Source: an uncultured Lachnospiraceae bacterium | GTDB lineage: Bacteria; Bacillota; Clostridia; Lachnospirales; Lachnospiraceae | Reading direction: 5' to 3' | NCBI GenBank assembly: GCA_902796375.1 | Contig: CADBOW010000202.1 | Span: forward strand, 1 to 22,331 | DNA length: 22,331 nt | In this document: positions 1-6,886 of the stretch, in pieces | How the letters are laid out: every line of letters starts with the position of its first letter | Numbering within the stretch: the first letter of the stretch is position 1 | Notes under the pieces: generated by a model | The model's input: the letters and a program-made list of their open reading frames with translations, nothing else | The model's database searches: none | What the model was told of the DNA's origin: nothing | Position numbers and translations under genes: made by a program

Positions 1-1
1 G

Positions 2-1336
2 AATGTGGCCCGTCTGAACTTCTCCCATGGAACCCATGAGGAGCATAAAAAGAAATTCGATCTTATCAAGAAGGTGCGCACCAAGCTGTGCGCTCCCGTA
101 GCCATTATGCTGGACACCAAGGGACCGGAGTACCGGATCAAAACCTTCAGGGATCACAAGGTGACCATCGGCGAGGGTGACACCTTTATCTTTACCACCG
201 AGGATGTGGAGGGAACGGAAGAACGGGTTTCTGTAAGCTATGATCACCTGGTGGATGATCTGTCCGTCGGAGACCGCATCCTGGTCAACAACGGTCTCGT
301 CATCTTCGAGGTCACTGAGCTGAAGGGAACGGAGGCCATCTGTAAATGCCTCACCGGCGGTGTTCTCTCCGACCGGAAGAGCATGAATTTCCCCAACAAG
401 GTACTGAATCAGGTATTCCTCAGCGAGCAGGATAAGTCTGACCTGTTATTCGGGATCGAGCAGGGGATCGAATATGTGGCGGCTTCCTTTGTCTCCAACA
501 AGGACGATGTCAGATCTCTCAGAACCTTTCTGGATGAAAACGGCGGAAAGGACGTGGATATCATTGCAAAGATTGAAAACCGTTCTGGTGTGGATCATAT
601 CGATGAGATCTGCGAGATCGCAGATGGCATCATGATCGCCCGCGGTGATCTGGGTGTTGAGATCCCGGCCGTCGAGGTTCCTGCGATCCAGAAGCAGCTG
701 ATCACCAAATGCCGTATGCTGGGCACCCGCGTGATCACGGCCACGGAAATGCTGGAGTCCATGATCGAGAAGCCCCGTCCCACAAGAGCCGAGGTTTCCG
801 ACGTGGCGAATGCGGTATATGACGGCACCTCTGCCGTGATGCTGTCCGGCGAAACCGCTTCCGGCAAATATCCGCTGGAAGCACTCCGGACCATGATCCG
901 TACCGTGGAAGCAACCGAAGCCACGATCCATTATACGAAGCGTTTCAAGGCACTGGATGTGGAGATCCGGAACAATCTGGATGCGGTTTCCCATTCCACC
1001 TGTTCCATGGCCATAGACGTCAACGCCAAGTGCATAATCGTGAATTCCCTGTCCGGACGTACCGCCCGGATGGTCAGCCGGTTCCGCTGTCCGGTGGACA
1101 TCATCGGAATGACCACCTCCGAAAAGGTATGGCGGAAGCTGAATCTCAGCTGGGGCGTAACTCCCATGCTGTGCGGCATCTATGATTCCATGGAATCCAT
1201 GTTCTCCAATTCCATCCGGGAAGCTACCCGGGTCCTGGGACTGAAGCCCGGTGATAATGTGGTCCTCACCGGCGGTCTGATGGACGGACACAGCGGAAAC
1301 ACCAATATCATCAAGGTAGAATGCATCGAAGAATGA
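2..1336 (+). CDS. pyk: Pyruvate kinase, 5' end cut off by window edge
   Basis: Glycolytic enzyme that transfers phosphate from phosphoenolpyruvate to ADP, giving pyruvate and ATP in the cytosol. The reading frame is already open at base 2 and encodes NVARLNFSHGTHEEH, the conserved block that normally sits about 30 residues into the protein, so the true start lies outside the window and the GTG at base 5 is an internal valine codon. Visible family motifs are LDTKGPE, the active-site signature IENRSGVDHIDEI followed by GIMIARGDLGVEIP, then ATEMLESM and VMLSGETASGKYP. The protein ends with a normal C-terminal allosteric domain. There is no extra C-terminal PEP-utiliser domain, so this is the short (about 475 residue) form. 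It converges on the TPR gene and shares a bidirectional terminator with it. Confidence 0.97.
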   Translation, partial: NVARLNFSHGTHEEHKKKFDLIKKVRTKLCAPVAIMLDTKGPEYRIKTFRDHKVTIGEGDTFIFTTEDVEGTEERVSVSYDHLVDDLSVGDRILVNNGLVIFEVTELKGTEAICKCLTGGVLSDRKSMNFPNKVLNQVFLSEQDKSDLLFGIEQGIEYVAASFVSNKDDVRSLRTFLDENGGKDVDIIAKIENRSGVDHIDEICEIADGIMIARGDLGVEIPAVEVPAIQKQLITKCRMLGTRVITATEMLESMIEKPRPTRAEVSDVANAVYDGTSAVMLSGETASGKYPLEALRTMIRTVEATEATIHYTKRFKALDVEIRNNLDAVSHSTCSMAIDVNAKCIIVNSLSGRTARMVSRFRCPVDIIGMTTSEKVWRKLNLSWGVTPMLCGIYDSMESMFSNSIREATRVLGLKPGDNVVLTGGLMDGHSGNTNIIKVECIEE

Positions 1337-1375
1337 GCCGCCGCACAAACTGAGCTGTAACGGTGCGAAACGCAG

Positions 1376-1412
1376 AAAGAGCCTTTCCCATATGCCATGG
1401 GGAAGGCTCTTT
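1376..1412. terminator. Bidirectional intrinsic terminator between pyk and the TPR gene
   Basis: A 14-bp stem (arms 1376-1389 and 1399-1412, one G-T pair) encloses a 9-base loop. The stem begins AAAGAGCC and ends GGCTCTTT, so either strand finishes in a short U-rich end. Its place between two convergent genes fits termination of both. Confidence 0.85.
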
Positions 1413-1471
1413 CCGATCTTACTCATTCTGTTTCATTTATGGCCTTATGGTGCTTACCGTACCTTCTGTTC

Positions 1472-2353
1472 TTACCAGGTCTTTCCGTTATTCTCGGAGC
1501 TTCCTCCCTGACCGCCCTGGTCCTGCTGTTGCTGGTCTCTCTGCTGCTGCGTGTCAGAACGTTCCTGAAGCGCCTCTCTCTGCTGCTCCTCCAGCTGCTC
1601 ACGAAGCTTCTTCTCTTCGTCCGATTCCTTGTCCTGATCCTGGTTCTGATCCTGATCCTGATTCTGGTCCTGGTTGTCCTGATCCTGGTCCTGGTCCTGA
1701 TCCTGGTTCTGTTCCGGATTCTCCAGCTTCTCAAGCATATCATCGATATCCTTCTTCAGCTTCTCGGCCTCCTCACTGTGGCCGTCCGCCTCCACCGGTC
1801 CCGCACATCCATGGGATGTCAGCACAACACGTGCAGCCCGAAGGGTCTGGATCGCATTCTGAAGCTTCTTCTCTGTGGAAAGGTCCTCAAAATCGATCTT
1901 TTTGATCATGGCAAGAGCCAGATTGATCCGGATGGGGCATTCCTTGTAGGTGGGAGGATTCTTCTCCAGTGCCTGCTTATAGTAGGAAATGGCGAGATTG
2001 TAATCCTCCTCCTGGTATGCGACGTTTCCCAGATTGTAATAGGGAAGATAGCTCTCGATCAGATTCAGCTTCTTCAGCTTCTCCTCCTGCTCCGCCTCAT
2101 AGGTTCCGCCCTCATAGGCGGAAATGAACTTGCTGTTCATCCAGTACCGGATTCCCATATACAGTCCGAACGCCAGAAGAAACACTGCCGCAAGATCCAT
2201 CCAGAACATAAACAGTCTGGCATTCTTGGGCCGGAAGCGCTTTTTCTTCTTCTTTTCCTTCGGCTCCACGATCTCGATCCTGTTCTTCCCGGTTTTCTCC
2301 TTCTTCTCTTTTGTATCATTCTTCTCTTTTATATCCTTCTTCTCTTTCTCCAT
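1472..2353 (-). CDS. Membrane-anchored TPR protein with Asp/Gln repeat tail (BatC-like)
   Basis: Last gene of the MoxR/VWA cluster, in the place usually held by a TPR scaffold (BatC-like) protein. From the ATG at 2353 it is 293 residues: a very basic Lys/Glu-rich cytoplasmic N-terminus (1-45), one membrane helix (about 47-68), a TPR (about 100-131, YYNLGNVAYQ...AISYYKQALEKNP), a further helical part, an Asp/Gln/Asn run (about 214-241), and a Glu/Gln-rich likely coiled coil (about 245-278). A GTG nine bases upstream (2362) is also in frame, but GAGG lies 8 nt before the ATG and overlaps that GTG, so the ATG is preferred. The gap to the upstream VWA gene is 54 nt and holds a 5-bp hairpin (2378-2393) without a U-run. 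A scaffold role is inferred from the TPR and the neighbours. Confidence 0.8.
   Translation of the reverse strand: MEKEKKDIKEKNDTKEKKEKTGKNRIEIVEPKEKKKKKRFRPKNARLFMFWMDLAAVFLLAFGLYMGIRYWMNSKFISAYEGGTYEAEQEEKLKKLNLIESYLPYYNLGNVAYQEEDYNLAISYYKQALEKNPPTYKECPIRINLALAMIKKIDFEDLSTEKKLQNAIQTLRAARVVLTSHGCAGPVEADGHSEEAEKLKKDIDDMLEKLENPEQNQDQDQDQDQDNQDQNQDQDQNQDQDKESDEEKKLREQLEEQQREALQERSDTQQQRDQQQQDQGGQGGSSENNGKTW
1631..1714 (-). repeat. Hexanucleotide-type repeat encoding Asp-Gln/Asn-Gln
   Basis: Inside the TPR gene the codons alternate GAY/AAY with CAG for about 28 residues (seen on the + strand as reiterated TGATCC/TGGTCC/TGGTTC units). The repeat is imperfect. The unit length is a multiple of three, so changes in copy number would alter tail length without a frameshift. 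Confidence 0.85.
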
Positions 2354-2407
2354 AACGTGCACCTCGTAAATGTCACGCCGGATCTTTCTCCGGTATTGTC
2401 AAAGCGT

Positions 2408-3373
2408 CTACATTCTTCTCATTAACACAATGGATATCACTTCCCAGATCAGCAGAACGCCCAATGCCATTCCCAGATAGTAGGTGATATCTTCATAGGT
2501 GATCATTTCCGCTTCTTCCATACGGATACTGCTTCCCGTCTTGATGGAATCCGTTAATGCACCCAGTTCCTCCGGCGCCTTTACCTGCATGTACTCCACC
2601 TGAAGGTCATCCGCGATCTGCTTCAGATTCTCCTCATTGAGCACGGAAACCGCATCCTCATTCTTATCCGGGTCCTGGATGTACCGGCGGGAGTATCCGT
2701 TGTCCGCCTGCATTTTCCCGCCCTGGGCGGTTCCGAAGCCGAGAACGGCGCCACCGTCCACATACTGCTCCAGATCCGCATAGCTGCGAAGCTTCGTTTC
2801 ATCGGTAATCTCACCGTCACTGATGAAGATCACTATGGTCTTTCTCTCTTCCTTCTTGGAGGATGAGATCAGAAGATCCTTCATATCATCGTAGGGAACA
2901 TTCATGTTACTTCCCTTGGCGTAATAGGTATCCGGCTGACGAATGGTAGAGAAGGCATCCGACACGCTCCGCCCGTCCTGTGTGAAGGGGGCCAGGATCT
3001 GAGCCCGGTTATCAAAACGGATCAGCGCAAAATTACTGCCTGCCAGCTCCTGCATCATATAGTCACAGGCTTCCTGAACCCCGTCCATACGGGTTTTACC
3101 GTCCTGATAGTCCTCCGCCCACATACTGATGGTGGAATCCACCACAAAGAGAACATCGATATTCTTCAACTCGATCTCTGCATTGTAACGTTTTACCGCA
3201 GGCCTGAGATTGATCAGAAATGCCAGTCCCAGGATCAGTGTCACTCGCAGAATGGACAGAAGTTTGGACCATACTTTATCCCGTCTCCGAAGGATCATGA
3301 CAAGAAGGCCGATCAGAACGACAGCCAGTACAGGGATCACGATGTAATTGGATAATATCGGATTTGTTGTCAT
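2408..3373 (-). CDS. VWA-domain membrane protein (BatA/BatB-like), second copy
   Basis: A 321-residue protein with two N-terminal membrane helices (about 8-29 and 38-57), a von Willebrand A domain (about 72-275) and a C-terminal helix (about 298-318). The metal-ion-dependent adhesion site is intact: D79-S-T-I-S83 (DxTxS), GSN at 154-156 in place of the usual Thr loop, and D186 in FISDGE. VWA proteins of this type bind Mg2+ through these residues and work with MoxR ATPases on envelope or metalloprotein targets; the target here is unknown. Its ATG overlaps the stop of the upstream VWA gene in an ATGA arrangement (3370-3373), which implies translational coupling. The two VWA proteins share topology but are clearly diverged in sequence. 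Confidence 0.88.
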   Translation of the reverse strand: MTTNPILSNYIVIPVLAVVLIGLLVMILRRRDKVWSKLLSILRVTLILGLAFLINLRPAVKRYNAEIELKNIDVLFVVDSTISMWAEDYQDGKTRMDGVQEACDYMMQELAGSNFALIRFDNRAQILAPFTQDGRSVSDAFSTIRQPDTYYAKGSNMNVPYDDMKDLLISSSKKEERKTIVIFISDGEITDETKLRSYADLEQYVDGGAVLGFGTAQGGKMQADNGYSRRYIQDPDKNEDAVSVLNEENLKQIADDLQVEYMQVKAPEELGALTDSIKTGSSIRMEEAEMITYEDITYYLGMALGVLLIWEVISIVLMRRM

Positions 3374-4440
3374 GATCTTAATACCACTCCTGCTCCGAAG
3401 CCCAGTGTAAGCAGTACGACCAATGCGATCGCAAATGCCTCCGGCTGGTCTATCTCCTTGGTTATGATCAGTTCATCTACCTCAAGCGCTTCCTGTCTCT
3501 GGATGTCCGCCACGATATCCTCAACGGTAAGTGTCTTTGACTGCTGATAGAAGGTTCCGCCGGTACGTTCCACTCCGGCCTTGAAATCCTTCATATCCGA
3601 CGTATAATCCCGATAGTTTCCCTTGTCATAGGTCTCCTGATCCGGGAAAAGGCCGAACATTTTAATGTGATTCTTCAGGCACAGATCGATGGCCCCATCC
3701 AGCTCGATCAGGGGCTCGGAGAGCGCCATTTCCGCATTGTCCGTAGCCATGATGATGAGACGGGTCCGGTCCTCACTGGCCAGACGCGGAAAGCTGTACA
3801 CACAGCTGGCCAGGCCTTCACCGATCAGCGAGCTTCCTCTGGCGTAATTGTTAACCAGTGTTCCTGCATCAAAGTATTCCAGTGTCTCCATCATTTGGGA
3901 GAAATCCTGGTCATAGCTGTACTGGGAATCCTGATAGATCTGCTGCAGCCGGAAATACTCCTTCAGCTGATCCAGCTTCTGCTGGATAAACTCATAATCA
4001 TCCGTCATGGGAACATACAGGACCGAAGACGTATTGAAGATCAGGATCCCGAAACGATCCCCCTTCAGACCTGCCACCACCTTCTCCAGACTGTCCACCA
4101 GGTCATAATTCAGATAACAGATGGAATAGGACACGTCCAGACACAGGAAGATATCCCTCTTCTTCACGCCGTTGCTGGTGGTCTCCGTCCGGAAGGGCCG
4201 CGCCGCCAGGATCATGGACATGATCAGCGCTCCGATGATGCAGGCCTCCAGAACGATAGCCAGCACACGCCGAAGCTGTTTCTGGCTCTCATACTCCGAA
4301 AGCTTCCGGAAGAATCCGGTATTCGCCACCTTCCGGCCGCCCCGGTATTTCCTCTTTCTTCCGAAAATGTGCATCACAACAAGACCGGCGATAAGGACGG
4401 GAATTCCAATATATAGTATGATCGGATATTTCAGCTCCAT
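3370..4440 (-). CDS. VWA-domain membrane protein (BatA-like), first copy
   Basis: A 356-residue protein with two N-terminal membrane helices (about 7-26 and 58-80), a VWA domain (about 95-310) and a C-terminal helix (about 334-353). Metal site residues are visible: D102-V-S-Y-S106, GSS at 202-204, and D234 in MATDNAE. Between the second and third motif regions there is an extended polar stretch rich in Gln, Tyr and Asp (about 160-195), which lengthens the domain compared with its neighbour. The start overlaps the end of the upstream small membrane-protein gene by 10 nt, and the stop overlaps the next ATG. Both overlaps fit one translationally coupled operon. Role by family: metal-binding partner of MoxR; substrate not identifiable. 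Confidence 0.88.
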   Translation of the reverse strand: MELKYPIILYIGIPVLIAGLVVMHIFGRKRKYRGGRKVANTGFFRKLSEYESQKQLRRVLAIVLEACIIGALIMSMILAARPFRTETTSNGVKKRDIFLCLDVSYSICYLNYDLVDSLEKVVAGLKGDRFGILIFNTSSVLYVPMTDDYEFIQQKLDQLKEYFRLQQIYQDSQYSYDQDFSQMMETLEYFDAGTLVNNYARGSSLIGEGLASCVYSFPRLASEDRTRLIIMATDNAEMALSEPLIELDGAIDLCLKNHIKMFGLFPDQETYDKGNYRDYTSDMKDFKAGVERTGGTFYQQSKTLTVEDIVADIQRQEALEVDELIITKEIDQPEAFAIALVVLLTLGFGAGVVLRS

Positions 4441-4916
4441 AACTCAATAGCCTTTCTTGTACGGAAGAGAGATGCACGGATGTCTGCCATGGAACTCAGA
4501 GCAAACTCCGGTTCATAATACTCCTGCACCAGAGCCGTAAGGCCGGGGATCCCCACCCTTCGGATCTCCTGCAGGGAGAAATTCTGTACCTTGATCCCGG
4601 TGGCATCATGTACAAAGGACCGGATCAGCATGGACAACTCCTGGTATGCTCCGCGCTTGGAATATGACCCTGCAGCGATCCCCCGCTCCAGATAGCTCAG
4701 CCGCTGCAGATATTCCCATTTCAAAACCGGAAGGGGCTTCTTCTTCGGAGGCCGCACCTTCGGTTCCTTCTTCTCCCTGTGCTTCTTCAGCTGTTCGCGA
4801 AGAAAGATCCGGAAGAATATCTGAATGAAAAAAACAGCTGCCACGGCAACGATCGCCAGAATCAACCAAAACAGATAATATGACATTGGCTCCTGTAATT
4901 CTACAGAGGTAACCAT
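4431..4916 (-). CDS. Small single-pass membrane protein of the MoxR/VWA operon (DUF4381-like)
   Basis: A 161-residue protein starting at the ATG at 4916: one strong membrane helix (about 14-36), a very basic linker (about 40-62, REQLKKHREKK and RPPKKKP), then a soluble helical domain to the end. The frame stays open upstream to 5060, but that part lies inside the DUF58 gene. The ATG at 4916 has AAAGGA about 10 nt before it, so it is taken as the start. In comparable MoxR operons a DUF4381-type protein stands between DUF58 and the VWA genes, and size, topology and position all fit; sequence assignment to that family was not tested. It probably tethers or bridges cytosolic MoxR/DUF58 to the membrane VWA proteins (inference). 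Confidence 0.75.
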   Translation of the reverse strand: MVTSVELQEPMSYYLFWLILAIVAVAAVFFIQIFFRIFLREQLKKHREKKEPKVRPPKKKPLPVLKWEYLQRLSYLERGIAAGSYSKRGAYQELSMLIRSFVHDATGIKVQNFSLQEIRRVGIPGLTALVQEYYEPEFALSSMADIRASLFRTRKAIELWS

Positions 4917-4953
4917 ATCTGATACTTCCTTTACTCTTGTTACTTTAAATCCG

Positions 4954-5820
4954 TCAGCTCCTGCTGCGTTCCTCCATAAGCTCGGCGATCCGGTCAATGA
5001 TCTCGGATTCCCGACGGATCTCGGCAAGCCCCACATCATAGCGCTTGCACAGGGTCTCAAACAGGTTTTGTCTCACCCTGCGTTCGCTTCGTTCCAGACG
5101 GCTCAGCCGTTTGGACTGCTGCAGAAAATCAGGCTCATAGTCCCTCATTTCAACATCATATGCCACATCTCCGGTGAGATACGCATCCGAGATCGTGAGG
5201 AACAGCACGTCACTCTGAACCGTCAGCTTCTTCAGGACACGGTCATCCACATGAGAGATGCCTTCCATATCCGTGATCACGAAGATCAGCATCCTTCTCC
5301 GAAAATGCTCCGACACGTAATCCAGAAGATCTCCCAGATTCCGCTTCGGTTCCTGTCCGATGGAGGTTTCATAGCGGCGGACGATCCGTTCGAAATGCAC
5401 TTCTCCGGACTTGAAGAAGCTGAAATCCATGCCGGAACCCCGGTTCATCAGCAGCGCGAAATCATCCCCATGGCGGTTTGCCAGATATCCCAGCGAACCC
5501 AGGGTCAGCACCGCCAGCTTCTCCTTCGGCTCACCCGCATCCGTGTCAGCTATCATTTTCAGGCCGGAGTCTCCCACCAGAAGAATATTGTGCTTCCGTT
5601 CCGCAATATACCGGCGAACCAGAGTCTTCCCGGTTTTCGAGGAGGATTTCCAGTCAATGTCCCGGACATTATCCCCGTAGGTATACTCGCGAAGGTCATC
5701 AAAATCAAGACTCCGCCCACGAAAGATCGAGCGGAATCCTCCATCCAGAAGGTTTGCAGTTTTCTTTTTGGAATACAGGGTGAGATTCGCCCTGATCTTG
5801 GATAAATAATCGTAGTCCAT
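4954..5820 (-). CDS. DUF58 family protein of the MoxR operon
   Basis: A 288-residue protein without a membrane segment. The DUF58 signature is at residues 36-71: GRSLDFDDLREYTYGDNV, then RDIDWKSSSKTGK and VRRY. A VWA-like Rossmann region follows, beginning NILLVGDSG at 78-86. There the metal site is degraded: D-S-G-L-K rather than DxSxS, so it probably does not bind metal as the two VWA genes do. DUF58 proteins almost always sit next to MoxR ATPases and are thought to be their partners. AAGGAT lies about 9 nt before the ATG. The gap from moxR is 56 nt with no visible terminator, and the next gene begins 37 nt downstream. Confidence 0.9.
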   Translation of the reverse strand: MDYDYLSKIRANLTLYSKKKTANLLDGGFRSIFRGRSLDFDDLREYTYGDNVRDIDWKSSSKTGKTLVRRYIAERKHNILLVGDSGLKMIADTDAGEPKEKLAVLTLGSLGYLANRHGDDFALLMNRGSGMDFSFFKSGEVHFERIVRRYETSIGQEPKRNLGDLLDYVSEHFRRRMLIFVITDMEGISHVDDRVLKKLTVQSDVLFLTISDAYLTGDVAYDVEMRDYEPDFLQQSKRLSRLERSERRVRQNLFETLCKRYDVGLAEIRRESEIIDRIAELMEERSRS

Positions 5821-5876
5821 AACCGATATCCTTCTTGCGCATGCCCCTGCTCTGTCGTCCCTGATCCGATACGGAA

Positions 5877-6869
5877 CTAAGGAGTACGAATACTGCCGAA
5901 GATCTTATCGATGATCGTTTCCACGGAAACATCATCTGCGATGGCAGCATAATTCAGCTCCACTCTGTGGCGGAGCACCTGATACCGGAGTGCCTTCACA
6001 TCATCCGGCGTAACATAGGTTCTTCCATAGAGCAGTGCCACTGCCTTGGCGATCTTAAGGAATGCGATAGAAGCACGGGGACTGGCTCCCATTCTCACAT
6101 ATCTGGCCAGTTCCTCCGGCAGGACCGTATCGGCATGCCGTGTTGCATCTACGATATAAGAGATATATTTCTTGATGGACGGATCCACATATACCTTCTC
6201 TGTAATGGACTGCAGTCGGTCCACATCCTGAATGGAAAGAACTGCAGGCGACTTCTCCATGGCACCGCTTTCGATCCGGTTCAGGATCTCGGCCTCCTCC
6301 TCCGGAGACGGATAGGTGATCTTTTCCTTGATCAGGAAACGATCTGTCTGGGCCTCGGAAAGAAGGTAGGTTCCCTCCTGCTCGATGGGATTCTGTGTCG
6401 CAATTACAATGAACACATCCTCCGGCATCTGATAGGTCACTCCGCCGATGGTCACATGACGCTCCTGCATGGCCTCCAGCATGGCACTCTGGGTCTTTGC
6501 ACTGGAACGGTTGATCTCGTCCAGCAGCACAAAATTCGCAAATACCGGACCCAGGATCGTCTCAAACCGTCCGGAGGACTGATTGTAGATCTGAGTACCG
6601 ATGATATCGCTGGGCAGCAGGTCCGGTGTGCACTGGATCCGGGAAAACTTCCCGTCTACCGCATCGGAAATGGCCTTGGCAGCTGTCGTCTTCGCGAGAC
6701 CCGGCACGGACTCCACCAGAATGTGTCCATCTGCCATAACAGCTGCCACCAAAGCAAATTTCATTATTTTCTGTCCCACCACTTTGGAATCATAGTAACT
6801 GGAAAGCTTCCCTATAATCTCCTGGGACTCGTCAAATTCTTCCTGTAGTATCTTATTTTCCTGTTCCAC
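5877..6869 (-). CDS. MoxR family AAA+ ATPase
   Basis: A 330-residue cytosolic AAA+ ATPase of the MoxR type, thought to act as a chaperone that remodels or activates partner proteins using ATP. Motifs: a MoxR-type P-loop VESVPGLAKTT (52-62, K60), Walker B FVLLDEINR (113-121, D117 and E118), sensor 1 ATQNP (158-161), and an arginine-finger candidate R177 in SEAQTDRF. The C-terminal lid carries ARYVRMGASPRA. The start is GTG, fixed by AGGAG placed 7 nt upstream; no better ATG is available. It follows the EAL gene by only 17 nt and precedes DUF58, so it is likely co-transcribed with both. Confidence 0.95.
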   Translation of the reverse strand: MEQENKILQEEFDESQEIIGKLSSYYDSKVVGQKIMKFALVAAVMADGHILVESVPGLAKTTAAKAISDAVDGKFSRIQCTPDLLPSDIIGTQIYNQSSGRFETILGPVFANFVLLDEINRSSAKTQSAMLEAMQERHVTIGGVTYQMPEDVFIVIATQNPIEQEGTYLLSEAQTDRFLIKEKITYPSPEEEAEILNRIESGAMEKSPAVLSIQDVDRLQSITEKVYVDPSIKKYISYIVDATRHADTVLPEELARYVRMGASPRASIAFLKIAKAVALLYGRTYVTPDDVKALRYQVLRHRVELNYAAIADDVSVETIIDKIFGSIRTP

Positions 6870-6886
6870 GATTTTCTCCTTACTCC

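Noticed and set aside
446..1426. Long - strand ORF (326 codons) across pyk
   Set aside because: Antisense shadow of pyruvate kinase, His/Gly-rich with no recognisable motif.
2354..2407. TTGACA on the - strand before the TPR gene as a promoter
   Set aside because: No -10 at 16-18 nt; the gap looks like an ordinary intercistronic spacer with a small hairpin.
1397..2425. 342-codon + strand ORF rich in Leu, Ile and Val
   Set aside because: It is the antisense reading of the TPR gene; the hydrophobic run is the complement of the Asp/Gln repeat. No ribosome site or family motif.
4917..5060. N-terminal extension of the small DUF4381-like gene
   Set aside because: Lies inside the DUF58 coding sequence; the ATG at 4916 has its own ribosome site just after the DUF58 stop.
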